DNA of 64,000 nt, taken from contig OX421963.1 of assembly GCA_949128115.1 (NCBI GenBank), forward strand, positions 92,947,602 to 93,011,601. The letters are read 5' to 3'. Below are positions 45,310 to 56,229 of this stretch, piece by piece. The stretch is from Anaspis maculata. Lineage: Eukaryota; Arthropoda; Insecta; Coleoptera; Scraptiidae. Both the position numbers and the translations under genes were made by a program. The first letter of the stretch is position 1. Each line of letters begins with the position of its first letter. The notes under the pieces were generated by a model, which searched no databases, was not told the DNA's origin, and worked only from the letters and a program-made list of their open reading frames with translations.

Positions 45310-46107
45310 TAAGACATCACTCGTTGCCTCACGAGCAGTTATGAATTGGAATGCGAAGTGGTAGCGAGCGTATTAAAAGCGAGTCGTAATCCCAGCGATA
45401 TTCCAAGTGGATAATTAATTGTTGGCGTGTATTTATTGTAGTACGCAGTATTAAACAGCGTGTGTTTTAGAACGATCGTCTCAATTATATTCGAACCCGG
45501 ACAGGAAATACGTAACGTAACGTAATACTTTGCAGTTGTCAACAGGTGTGGTGGTGTGGAATTTTTCAGTTGAAACTACGCAAAAATACGCAAGAACGCA
45601 GGCAGCCAATAATACACTTTCTAGCTGGACGTAAAGTTGTATGGAAATCCGAGAGTGCTTAGGTTACCTGTAACACCTTATCTCTAATGCCTACCATTTA
45701 TGCCTGTATAATTTTGTCATAATATAGTTATTACATACTTAGTTTTCTCAAATTTTAAGTGTAATGACCTACATTTACAAAGCTAAAAATAAAGCATCGA
45801 TTATGCATTTTACCAAATAAATGGTACCTACCTACAGTACTCCTTAATTTGTGGTATTTATCTATGTTTAAATTTCACTCCTGATTGTGCTGAATTTGAA
45901 TAATCAATTCTTTTGTTTCAGAAAAAATCGTTCAAATGGATTGTGCCGCGATAGGCAATAGGTAAGTGATAGCTTTGAGTCGATTTACTTGAACAGAAAT
46001 AGCTCAATTGATGCATTCGAGCAGAATTTTAAATTGTAAAAAATCCAGGAAGAACGGTTGAATATCTAAAAGTTGTCTAAAATGACCCGAAGACGTTGAA
46101 AAATACC
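45310..46107. other. Unique-looking DNA with one possible mini-exon
   Basis: Ordinary AT-rich sequence without detected repeats. The only exon-like signal is at 45922-45961. Confidence 0.4.
45922..45961 (+). CDS. Possible 5' mini-exon with start codon
   Basis: Plus strand: CTTTTGTTTCAG, then 40 bases, then the donor GGTAAGTG. It contains AAATGG with a start-codon context, encoding MDCAAIGN and leaving two bases before the donor. It would suit a first coding exon preceded by a 5' UTR intron. No partner exon was found. Such short matches arise by chance, so this is a suggestion only. Confidence 0.25.
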
Positions 46108-46450
46108 GGGTTATCATTTCAAAAATGATTCACCTGTAGTAGTAACTCTTGATTTCCAGTGAATATTGTTTCGAGCAAAAACGATCCGATCTCTATATTG
46201 AGGGGACGTCTGAAACATACATTGGCGAATTTCTATCTCTGCGCCTTCGCCACCACCCAACCACCCCAAATTTGAATTTTTAAATTTAAATTATTCAAAT
46301 TAGTTATTTAAATTTCAAATTTCACCAACTGGTTAGGTACCTATCTCGGTACCTACTTTACGAAAAACTAATTTCTCTTTCAAAAAAATAATGCCAATAT
46401 TTTCAACCGCTCAATTCTCTTCGATGTAGTCAGCATCAGCAGTTATTTTG
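46108..46450 (+). repeat. Diverged duplicate of the hAT target region
   Basis: Shares with 41165-41249 plus 42304-42500 the blocks TTCGAGCAAAAAC, CGTCTGAAACATACATTGGCG and CTCAATTCTCTTCGATGT. It has the unoccupied GCAAAAAC at 46175-46182. Confidence 0.7.
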
Positions 46451-47859
46451 AAATTGAGAAAAAAAACAAGACCTACTTTACGGTACATTAAATTGAAAAT
46501 AATTAAATTCTCTTTCTGAAAACAATATTTCAGAAATTTGTGACTCCTCTCTCATTAAGTTAGACATTCAGGGAGTTTAGTAAAGGAAATGGAGGTTTTG
46601 AAAATATCATGTTTAGAACGAGAATTTGATTCCCTTTAAATTGATGTACCCGAGGATGTACCTATCCCACCAATGTAACCCACCATGCCAAACTCTTAAC
46701 GCTATCTACAGCCGTCTGTGAAAACCAGGCGTCGGATTTTGGCGGGGTATTTTTTTTTAAATTTTCGCCGACGAAAGGAAATTTCCGGAATTTCTGCCGA
46801 ATTCGAGGGGATTTTTCGAAAATTCATAATTCATTCCACTTTCTTACAGGGAACCGTCGCTTCGAGTATTCCATTCCAAACATCTTGTCACGTTTTTGCG
46901 GCGAAAATTCGGCTTTTCGGGGAGAATTTCGAGAAATTTGGTGTGAAATGCCAACCGGGGGGTTTCCGGGGGCTCGGTTTCGTCCGTTGCGGCCCATTTG
47001 GCGGGGCTTTTCTTGAAATTTAGCCGAAAAATGTTGAAATTGGAACACGGCACGGCCAAAGTGACAGAAACGTCAAATTGACGCTCTGGGTTTTGGAAAA
47101 CTCAACACCTCGGGGCATTTCAACAATGTTTTTGGAAAAAATGACCCTGTCAGGGTGCGAAATGTTACCGTAGCGGCCCAGGAGACCCGTGGGCGTTTGC
47201 CAGGCACCAGAAACACAAGGTCTCCTTCAAATAATAAGGCATTTCGCTTAGATTTCGCGGGCCGTGTCTGACGTTGACGGAGTAATTTCACAAAAAAAAC
47301 AGATAAGTTGATGTTGATTTGGGGGCAAAACACATCAGGGGGGTACTCACGATCTATTTGCAATTTCCAGCGGCTTCACATTTCGAGAAAAGGGGCCTTT
47401 TCGGTCCGCCAGAGCAAATTTCATGTCGGTTACAGGGGTTCCTTGTCGCGACTTGTTTTCTACGGAATCCATGATAATTCCATCGGACCTTTTGGCCACA
47501 CTTCCAGGAAGAGTCCGTGTTTAGATGTGCGTCCTTGTTTTGGAGTTTTTCTTGTCAAATTTTCCAAAATATCACTACAAACATTGGCAGCATTATTGAG
47601 CGTCGCAGTTGTGTGGTGGCATTTGCAAATGTCAATGTAATGTCACAGCAGTGACGGCACACTATCAAGGCGATTTGTCGCGAACCATTTGGGCCTGTTT
47701 TTCGCGAGTGCTTTTAAATACGTTGGCAGAATGATGCTGACAGTTATGGACGTTTTCGCGAGTAAATGTAATGATGAAAGCGGAAATCGTTACATGACAT
47801 TTTTCTATCATCATTACCACAACATCCGATTGGGATTTCGAACCTATGCCAACTTGAAA
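46451..47859. other. Low-repeat stretch, no gene called
   Basis: 46700-47600 is GC-richer and contains TGACAGAAACGTCAAATTGACG, a small palindrome-like TGTCAAATT/TGACG motif common in this window. Frames of about 100 codons here have no recognisable product. It might contain non-coding exons or a promoter; nothing decides this. Confidence 0.35.
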
Positions 47860-49260
47860 AAGATTGTCTGAATGCATCTGTCAAATTTCGATTTTGGACG
47901 TTTCGAAAAGCCGCCATATTGAACTCTTGCATTTTTCAACCTATCCGATTGGGATCTGGAATGCATCTGTCAAATTTTGATTTTTGACGTTTCAACAGGC
48001 CGCCATATTGAACTGTTGTATTTTTCAAGCGATCTGATTGGGATTTTTACCTTTTCCCACTTGGAGGTTGGCGATCGATATGCAGCTGTCAAATTTTGGT
48101 TTTTGACGTTTCAAGAAGCCGCCATATTGAACTTTCACATTTCTCAACTGATCTGATTGGGAATTTGAACCCATAGCCACTTGAGATTGACGATCAAAAC
48201 CAATCTGTCAAATTTTGATTTTTGACGTTTCAAGAGGCCGCCATATTGAATTTTTGCATTATTCAACCGATCTGATTGAGATCTTAAATCTACACTTACT
48301 TGAGGATTGCGATCAAAATGCATCTGTCAAATTTTGATTTTTGACGTTTCAACAGGCCGCCATATTGAACTGTTGTATTTTTCAAGCAATCTGATTGGGA
48401 TTTTAACCTTTACCCACTTCGAGGTTGGCGATCGATATGCAGCTGTCAAATTTTGGTTTTTGACGTTTCAACAGGCCGCCATATTGAACTTTTGCATTTT
48501 TCAACCGATCTGATTGGGATTTTGGACCCATAGCCACTTGAGATTGGCGATCAAAATGTTTCTGTCAAATTTTAATTTTTGACGATTCAAGAGGCCGCCA
48601 TGTTGAATTTTTGCATTGTTCAACCGATCTGATTGAGATCTTAAATCTACACCGACTTGAGGTTGGTGATCAAAATGCATCTGTCAAATTTTGATTTTTG
48701 ACGTTTCAAGAGGCCGCCATATTGAACTGTTGTATTTTTCAAGCGATCTGATTGGGATTTTTACCTTTACCCACTTGGAGGTTGGCGATCGATATGCAGC
48801 TGTCAAATTTTGGTTTTTGACGTTTCAAGAAGCCGCCATATTGAACTTTCACATTTCTCAACTGATCTGATTAAGAATTCGAACCCATAGCCACTTGAGA
48901 TTGGCGATCAAAACGAATCTGTCAAATATTGATTTTTGACGTTTCAAGAGGCCGCCATATGGAATTTGTGCATCTTTCAACATATCTGGTTGATATAACA
49001 AGCCTTTACCTACTTGAAGTAGATAATCGAGATGCATCTGTCAAATTTGCCATTTTGACATTTCCAAGGCTGCCATATTGAACTATTGTATTTTTCAACA
49101 GTAGATTGTATTGAGATTCAACAAATACTAAGTCAAGATGGACAATCCAAGTGCATTCGTCAAATTCGACATTTTGGCAGTTTGAAGCCGCCGTATTGAA
49201 CTCTGGTTTTTTTCAACCGAATCCAATGAGTTTTCAAACCTAGACTTGGTTCAGATGAAC
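47860..49260. repeat. 119 bp satellite, trimeric higher-order unit
   Basis: Twelve tandem monomers. The shared CCGCCATATTGAA block starts at 47911, 48000, 48119, 48238, 48357, 48476, 48595, 48714, 48833, 48952, 49070 and 49188. The spacing is exactly 119 bases from 48000 to 48952. Three monomer types repeat in order. A has CTGTTGTATTTTTCAAGC; B has GATCGATATGCAGCTGTC; C has GATCAAAA followed by a variable TCTG. The A-B-C unit of 357 bases occurs three times. Consensus elements are CTGTCAAATTTTGATTTTTG, ACGTTTCAAGAGGCCGCCAT and GATCTGATTGGGA. Confidence 0.95.
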
Positions 49261-50420
49261 AATTAAAACGTAATTGCCAAATTTTGAATTTTGCACATAT
49301 TTTTATTCCATCTAAATTTCTCCTACAAATATTTAGGAAGGCTCCTAAATAATACAAATACACGGTTCTGTTTTTCCTTCCACTACACAGTGTCTTCCAC
49401 GACGGTACCTTCTTCCGGTTTAGGTTTCCATAACACATATAGTCGCTTTCATTTTCAAAGCTTCATCATGTTTCCAGTATTTTCATTAGTTACCTTGAAG
49501 AAAAGTAGAAATACGTATTAATAAACAAAATAATGGTGTATCGATTTTCCCCGACAACTCTTCACTGACCAGACACTACCCACTGACATGCGTTCCGTTC
49601 ACAATAGAACCCTACAAGTTGAGGCAGAAATTTCAAAACACGCGAAAAACAAACATTTGCTCGGATTCATGTTACTCTCACACAATCAATTGGTCACGCT
49701 TTTTGGAAAACTTCATCTGACCAAAACACTATCGACGGACATGCATAAAATTACTAAACTCGCCAAGGGGAAACCTGACATCTGCCTAAAACAACCGAAA
49801 ATCAACATCATGTATACAATTCCCTTTCCACTTGTCCGGTGTCAGTGGAACAAATTCCCTGGCTACTTTTCAACCATAGCTGTCACCCAGGCGACGGCTT
49901 GCCGGCGCCGGTGACAGCTTCAGAAAGAAAGTAGTGCAGTTTGAATGACTTTGAAATTCTGAAGTTGCAGTGGAGAGGAGCGAGGAATGAACTTGGGTGG
50001 CACTTTTCAGCAAAAAATTCTCAGTCAAATTATATTGACGATCACGTTTTAGATTTTGACGTATATGTTTTAATTTCACCAGCCTATTATTATACTCCAA
50101 TTAAAAATTCAAATAGTTAAATTACAGAACAATCAATAACAACAATAATAATTGGGTATACTTTTGTAGGTACGGAGGAAATAAAAGACCAGTTTTTTTT
50201 TCAATTACGGGTATACTATTCTAATAATTCATCAATATAAAAATTGGTACGACTCGACTTAAAATAATAATTACCTATACATAAAACCTAATCAATAATC
50301 AATACAGTAAAAAAGTATACACTAACGCATTTACACTATAGAGCATTTTTGTTAAATATCAACAAATTCCTATTAGGTATGTAAAAAACAACAATATGTA
50401 CATAATACGCAACAACACAC
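49261..50420. other. Downstream flank of the sugar transporter
   Basis: The 300 bases below 50420 should hold the transporter's 3' UTR on the minus strand. No clear AATAAA is seen on that strand; ATTAAA occurs at 50069-50074. 49600-49960 has moderate GC and short frames without similarity. Confidence 0.4.
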
Positions 50421-51778
50421 TCATATATTCTCAATCTTTTCGCTCTTTTCCTCACTGACGCACTCAGTCCTTCCGCCGAAAAACTGCTGGATCTCTTCCA
50501 GCGTCTTGCCCTTGGTTTCAGGTACAAAGAAATAAATAATCACCAGACCGACCAGGCAGAAGCCGGTGAAGAAGTAGAACGGCACGTACATGCCGAAGGA
50601 GTCCTTGACGATTTGGAAAAATTTGGAAATCATCGTGGCCATTATGCAGAAGTATATGTCGGCCATGCACAAGGCGAAGGCCTTGACGTTGGCCGGAAAA
50701 AGCTCGCCCAGCATGCAGATCGGGATCGACTGCATGCCCAAAGAGAACATCACCACGAAGCCGATCAGAGCAGCCACCGGGAGGTAGGAAAACGGAGCCG
50801 TGTCGATGTTTGTGTGGAGTTTGATGTAGAAATAAGTCCCTTCGACGAAGAGCGCCACGGCGCTTCCAGTTATCGACAAGATCAGTAGCGGTCTTCTGCC
50901 GGCTTTGTCCACGATACTCGAACAGAGAATCGTCAAGCAGAGCTGTACGGTAAAGTAAATGATCGTGGAAAGCTCCGAGGATATGTCATCGCCGGCTTCT
51001 TTGAATATGTACTGGGTGTAGAACGTGATGGCCGTGGTTCCGCTCAACTGTTGCGCTCCTCTCAACGCCATCGTTATGTAAACAGCTTTCCTGTTGCTTT
51101 TGGTCGTGAACAAATCCAGAAACTTGCCGGTGTTCTGCATCTGCGCCTTGACCGCGTTGCTGACCCGGTGCAGTTCCGAATCCACGTCGTCCTTGCCCCG
51201 GAAGATCTGCAGCGATTTCTTCGCCTCGTCGTGCTGACCCCTCATGATCAAATGGTACGGACTCTCCGGCATCCAGATGAACGTCAGCAAGGCTATGACC
51301 GGCAGGATCGAAGACACGAGGGCCGTGGTGGTGATGGACAGGTAGGATCCGATGATGTTGATGAGCAGGATGCCGAATATCCACGTGACGGACACGCCGG
51401 AACCGAGGAGGCCCCTGATGTGCGGCTCGGCGATCTCGCCCATGTACATGGGCACGGCCGTGAAGGCCCAGCCGTCGGCTATGCCGGCGATGAAGCGGGC
51501 GACGTAGAGGACCAGGGGGGTGTTGGCGAAGGCGATCATGACCCAGGCGGCGAAGAAGGGGAAAGCGCACACGATGATGGTGCGCTTGCGGCCGAGGATG
51601 TCGACGGTGGCGGCCACGATGAGGGAGCCGAGGACGGCGCCGAAGAGCGGCATGACGGCCATCCAGGAGCCCTGGGCGCTGGTTATCCGCAGCGGCGAGT
51701 CGTGGATGTTCTCGAGGATCGGCAGCGACGGCGAAGGCCAGCCGTAGTGCATGCCGCTGGTTATTATCGTCAGGGTTC
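50421..51778 (-). CDS. Facilitated trehalose/sugar transporter, last exon
   Basis: An MFS sugar porter of the insect Tret1-like type, a plasma-membrane facilitator probably moving trehalose or hexose. The exon encodes about 451 residues, enough for all twelve membrane segments; only a short N-terminus is missing. Motifs in order, numbered from an upstream in-frame Met: GMHYGWPSPSLP (13-24), DILGRKRT (63-70), ARFIAGIADG (97-106), YMGEIAEPHIRG (115-126), PESPYHL (174-180), QQLSGTTAITFYT (246-258), DKAGRRPLL (294-302), GELFP (361-365), PETKGKTLEEIQ (423-434). The frame extends to an ATG at 51788, but GCTTTCAG/GA at 51779 is a clear acceptor, so the first residues of that frame are intron. The stop is TGA at 50421. 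No frameshift or lost motif is seen. The exon is much GC-richer than its surroundings, which creates long antisense frames that are not genes. Substrate is inferred from family resemblance. Confidence 0.93.
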
Positions 51779-51828
51779 CTGAAAGCACGCGTATGAGTTA
51801 ATTCACGTTATACGTTTCCCTACAACTC
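51779..51828 (-). other. 3' splice site of the transporter's last intron
   Basis: Minus strand ends GTGCTTTCAG before the exon. CTCAT and TTAAC about 13-20 bases upstream could be the branch site. The pyrimidine tract is short. The intron continues upstream into repeats, and no upstream exon was found to the right end of the window. Confidence 0.7.
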
Positions 51829-52412
51829 TACAGGGTGGTGAAAATTTCGATGCTCACCATTGGTATCTTGGAAACGGTCAGAGATACGAGGTCGGTTAAA
51901 TTAGAAAAAAGTTGCGCATTTTTGTGGCGATTGACAATCTGGAAAGAAACTTCGAATATTTTGATTGGTTTACGATTTATCACGAAAAAACTGAAAAACT
52001 TAATTTCAGAAATTGTTTTTTATCTTTCCAACCATTCAAGCTATTTCAATCAAACTTGGTAGTTTTATGTTTTTGATCACTCCGAGTTGATCAACGTTGA
52101 CAGAAATTTTCCAGGCCTTCTAGATGTCAAATTATGATAGTCAACTTTTGTTTTTCTTATGGCCGCCATATTGGATTTTTGCACAAATAGATAGAGAAAA
52201 AAATTAGCTTTCTGAATTAGTAACCAACATGTTCTTTTTATGACATTTTAAGCGTCAAATTTTGAAATTTTCGTAAATTATTGACAAAATCGGGAATGCT
52301 TTGAAAAACAATTGGAATATTATCAATAGCAACAATAAAAAAGTGACAGATGGTGTGCAATTGACGTATCTAACTTCTTAATCGTGGTTTGTGCTTGTTT
52401 GTACCGGTAGTT

Positions 52413-52580
52413 CAGAAATTGAATGGGTCAAGGGTGTCTGTGAGTTCAAAAACGTCTGTCGGAACTAGCATCGTTCTTGTTTAAGTTTGACAAATTTATT
52501 AGAAAAGGAGTAAGGATTACCTTAGTTTCGACAGACGTTTTTAAACTCACAGGCACCCTTGACTCATATAATTCGTGAGC
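52413..52580. mobile_element. GGGTCAAGGGTG...CACCCTTGACTC MITE (core)
   Basis: Terminal inverted repeats ATGGGTCAAGGGTGTCTGTG and ACAGACGTTTTT-type blocks, about 50 bases each. A longer copy with the same ends lies at 63550-63908. It sits at the centre of the intronic foldback. Confidence 0.6.
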
Positions 52581-52614
52581 TCTCGGTACAAACAAGCACA
52601 AAACACGATTAAGA

Positions 52615-52763
52615 AGTTACGGCTGGATACCAAGTTGCGGCTGAGACCGCCGTAAGTGCCGTTACCATGCATAGCAACGGCGGATACCAACCAATCAGAC
52701 CGCGCTGTATTTGGCGAGTTACGCCGTCCCAAACTTCGCGCCTGCAACTTGGTATCGACCCCT
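52615..52763. mobile_element. ~149 bp PIF/Harbinger-like MITE, TTA duplication
   Basis: The left end CGGCTGGATACCAAGTTGC and, inverted, the right end GGGGTCGATACCAAGTTGC flank a GC-rich body. TTA stands on both sides. The opposite foldback arm has AAGTTAGATACG uninterrupted, so TTA was duplicated on insertion. TWA duplications are characteristic of PIF/Harbinger elements. Confidence 0.7.
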
Positions 52764-53583
52764 TAGATACGTCAATTGAACACAATCTGTCTTTTTTCTG
52801 TTGTTGCTATTGATAATATTTCAATTGTTTTTCAAAGCATTACCGATTTTGTCAATAATTCACGAAATTTTCAAAATTTGACGCTAAAAATGTCATAAAA
52901 AGAACATGTTGGTTACTAATTCGGAAAGCTAATTTTTTTCTCTATCTATTAGGGCAAAAATACAATATGGCGGCCATAAGAAAAACAAAAGTTGACTATC
53001 ATAATTTGACATCTAGAAGGCCTGGAAAATTTCTGCCACCGTTGATCGACTCGGGGTGATCAAAAACATAAAACTACCAAGTTTGATTGAAATAGCTTGA
53101 ATGGTTGGAAAGATGAAAAATAATTTCTAAAATCAAAATTTTCAGTTTTTTTGTGATAAATCGTAAACCAATCAAAATATTAAAAGATTCTTTTCAGATT
53201 CTCAATCGCCACAAAAATGCGCAACTTTTTTCTAATTCAACCGACCTCGTATCTCTTACCGTTTCCAAGATACCAATGGTGAGCATCGAAATTTTCACCA
53301 CCCTGTATACTAGGTGATTATGTGCTATTGAAATGAGGAAAGAGTTTGGTGTTATTTTATGTTTACAACATGCAGGGTTTTAGTCAGATAAGTCGGCAGT
53401 CAGCTTATTCTGAACAAGCTGATGAATCCCCTGAATAGTGTAGGTACAGGGTGTTCACGATAAAATTCACCCCCCTCCAGTAGATTCCCCTTCAAGATAT
53501 TTCGAAGAACTAAAAACTTTTTCTTTACGATTTTTCCCAAGGACCTCAAATCGATCCTCAAAAAGTTTCTAATTGGTACTGTA

Positions 53584-54642
53584 TACAGGGTGTGATATGT
53601 AACTTTTTCATTTTAAAAGCAACATCCTATATTTTATTCCGTTATTTGGTGGAGCCTTTTTTTCTGATTACAAATATACAGGGTGTTTCAGTTTTAATCG
53701 AGCAAACTTTGGGATAAAATCCTCCTCATCCTCCTGATCCAGAAAAATATAACATACATGCCTTTCACTCGTTTCCTAAGAAAGATACAGGGTGTCAAAG
53801 TTAATTTTTTTCTGTTTTTAAAATTTTGTAACTTGAGAACCGTTCAACCATAGTAGCTTAAATTTAGCATAGGCTGATTTGTCGAAACCGTCTACCTACC
53901 TGCCAAATTTTGAAAGAATCCAATCAGTGGCGTAGGAGTTATGAAGGGTCATTATTTATCAAGGTTCTACAGATGCTTCCAAAATAATGACATCCCATAG
54001 CTTCTACGCCACTGGTTGGATTCGTTCGAAATTTGGCAGATGGGTAGATGATTCCAACAAACCAGTCTATGCTAAATTTAAGCTAATTTGGTTGGATAGT
54101 TCTCGAGTTATCAATTTTTAAATATCGAAAGAAGTCAATTTTGACACCCTGTATCTTTCTTAGGAAGCGAGTGAGAGGCACATATGTTATATTTTTCTGA
54201 ATCAAAAGGATGAGGAGAATTTTATTCCAAAGTTTGATCGGTTAAAACTGAAACACCCTGTATATGACACTTATAATTTATTGTGACAAGTAAGTTGTCG
54301 GAAAAGTAATAAAATAGGTAGTCAAATAATTTTGTTTCGCGGCAAGAGGGCTTTGGTTTCTACAGTTCACTTGAAAAAAAGTTATTCTCGCAGCAATTTG
54401 TCTGCAGAATTCAAGTCTGCATGGATAAATGGTGTAATCCGTTCCTTATACAAGGTGTCGCGTAATTTTTAATTTTCAATTTATTTGGCTACCTATTTCA
54501 TTATTTTTTTGACAGCTTCCTTGTCAAAATAAATCATTAATGTTATATATCTTTGTGATCAGAAAGGAAGGTTTCATCAAATGCCGGAATAAAATATAGG
54601 GTGTTGCATTTGAAATAAAAGAGTTACATGTCACACCCTGTA
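53584..54642. mobile_element. Middle palindrome of the triple nest
   Basis: TACAGGGTGTGATATGTAAC and, inverted, TACAGGGTGTGACATGTAAC. Arms of about 95 bases share CCTATATTTTATTCCG. The right half also contains a separate ~280 base palindromic MITE (about 54265-54545, TTATTGTGACAAG / CTTGTCAAAATAA). Confidence 0.8.
53677..54262. mobile_element. Inner palindrome of the triple nest
   Basis: TACAGGGTGTTTCAGTTTTAATC to CTGAAACACCCTGTA, 586 bases. The core (GGCTGATTTGTCGAAAC, CTGCCAAATTTTGAAAGAATC, GTGGCGTAGGAGTTATGA) matches the copies at 25.0, 37.4 and 44.9 kb. The outer part differs, so it is a related subfamily. Confidence 0.85.
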
Positions 54643-54784
54643 TACGGTACCAATTGAAAACTTTTAGACAATCGATTCAAGATCCCTGGGAAAAATCGTT
54701 GAGAAAAAAATTCCAGTTTTTCAAAATGTCTCAAAGGGGAATCTCCTAGAGGGGACGGGTGAATTTTATCGTGAACACCCTGTA

Positions 54785-54909
54785 CTTGACAGAGTAGAAA
54801 AAAATCTCTTGCTTGAAGAGAGTAGTTCTGAAACGGTTATTTGCTCTGTGGTTACCACCTGTTCAACATGTTGAAAGCATACATCCCGGTGGGGTGACGG
54901 AAAAAAAAT
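54785..54909. other. Short spacer
   Basis: 125 bases between the triple nest and the AAAAGGTCG repeat. Nothing recognised. Confidence 0.4.
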
Positions 54910-55172
54910 CTAAATACAAAAGGTCGAAAACAAAACATCGAATGCGTAAAGTCGAAAAACAAAATAACGGAACCACAAAACATCGTAAGCACTATTGTCG
55001 AAAGTACAAAAGGTCGAAAAGTGAAATATCGAAAAGCAAAAGGTCGAAAACCAGAAGGTCGAAAAGTGGAATATCGAAAAGCAAAAGGTCGAAAACCAAA
55101 AGTTCGAAAAACAAAAGATCGAAAAGCAAACCATCGAATAATAAAATGTCGGATAACAAAATGTCGAACTCG
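54910..55172 (+). repeat. AAAAGGTCGAAAAGC 15-base repeat
   Basis: About 17 imperfect 15-base units (AAAAGGTCGAAAAMC). Because 15 is a multiple of three, the plus strand gives a Lys/Arg/Ser-rich frame (KRSKTRRSKS) and the minus strand a Phe/Ser/Cys frame. Neither is a gene. Confidence 0.9.
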
Positions 55173-55289
55173 AAATACCTGTTTTAAATGTGGAATGTAA
55201 TTCGGATCGATTGAGGAGCTGTGACTCCCTCAGAGACCTTTTAAGGAAAAATTTTGCTCTCGCTTTTCGACTTATTCTTCAGAGAGAAA

Positions 55290-55965
55290 TCACCGCCCAG
55301 AAGTCAGGTTTAGTAATTTTTTTGCAGACATGATTCGTTTTTTTTTTGACGCAAAATTCACTCTGAAACGTGAAGCTGTGTACATGGACCTCGTCAGGTT
55401 TAGCTTTTTTTTTTGAAGACCTGATTTGGTTTTTTGACGCAAAATTAACTTGGACACATAATGCTGTGTACATAGACCTCGTCAGGCTCAGTGATTTTTT
55501 TGCAAACCTGATTCGGTTTCCACTCTGAAACGTAAAGCTTGCACATGGACCTCGTCAGGTCTAGTAGTTTTTTTTTCAAGACCTGATTTGGTTTTTCGAC
55601 GCAAAATTAGCTTGGACTTATAAACCTGTGTACATGGACCTCGTCAGGTCCATTAATTTTTTTTGCAGACCTGATTCGGTTTTCTGACGCAAAATCAACT
55701 CTGAGACGTAAAGTTGTGCACATGGACCTCTTCAGGTTTGGTATTTTTTTTAGACCTGATTTGGTTTTTTAATGCAAAATTGACCCACACTCATTAACCT
55801 GTGTACATGGACCTTGTCAGGTTCAGTATTTTTTTTTTGCAGGATCTGATTTGGTTTTTTGACGCAAAATCAACTTGGACTTGTAAACCTGTGTACGTGG
55901 ACCTTGTCGGTTCAGTATTTTTTTAAAGGCCTGATTAGGTTTTTTTGACGAAAATGAGTTTGGGC
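55290..55965. repeat. 88 bp tandem repeat, dimeric
   Basis: GGACCTCGTCAGG-type marks at about 55387, 55475, 55548, 55637, 55725, 55810 and 55900, so spacing is mostly 85-90 bases. Two types alternate: GCAGACCTGATTCGG with ACTCTGAAACGT, and AAGACCTGATTTGG with ACTTGGAC. Each is followed by TTTTGACGCAAAAT. Dimer unit is about 175 bases. Confidence 0.85.
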
Positions 55966-56229
55966 TAGTTGATTTTTCACTCGGTTCTTCTCTCTCCCGT
56001 CCCAAACTCTCAAATTATTTTCTTTACAACAAATATTGTACATACACCTAGTGCTTTTTGATTTTTACGGTTTTTTTCCGGGGTTGTTCTTTCTCGACCT
56101 TTTGCTTCTCGTCGTTTGTTTTCCGACATTCTGTTATTTAATATTTCATTAACAACTGGCAAGAAACAGGTGTTCAAAACCACGACGGATCTTGCTTTAT
56201 ATACCCCTACTAATGGGTAGCCCCACTCA

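Larger units (their letters stand above)
51829..53307. mobile_element. 1.48 kb foldback in the transporter intron
   Basis: Ends TACAGGGTGGTGAAAATTTC / AAATTTTCACCACCCTGTA. Arms of about 550 bases are inverted copies (blocks GATACGAGGTCGGTTAAATTA, ATGGCCGCCATATTGGATTT, AAGAACATGTTGGTTAC). The centre holds a MITE related to the one at 63550-63908. The right arm has a PIF/Harbinger-like MITE. It begins 50 bases upstream of the transporter's splice acceptor. Confidence 0.85.
53445..54784. mobile_element. Outer palindrome of a triple nest
   Basis: TACAGGGTGTTCACGATAAA and TTTATCGTGAACACCCTGTA, with arms of about 135 bases before the next element begins. Blocks TTCACCCCCCTC and AGATTCCCCTT are mirrored on the right. 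Confidence 0.8.

Noticed and set aside
47860..49260. A CRISPR-like array
   Set aside because: The repeats are contiguous 119 base monomers without unique spacers, in a eukaryotic genome. It is a satellite.
49588..49914. A 108-codon plus-strand frame next to the transporter
   Set aside because: No recognisable domain, no start or splice support, and ordinary composition.
51051..51782. A 243-codon open frame antisense to the sugar transporter, and a 194-codon frame at 50986-51570
   Set aside because: Both overlap the transporter exon in other frames. They are His/Gly/Glu-rich products of its high GC content and show no domain.
54813..55187. A Lys/Arg/Ser-rich frame resembling an SR protein or protamine
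   Set aside because: The frame stays open only because the 15-base repeat is a multiple of three. The opposite strand is open for the same reason.
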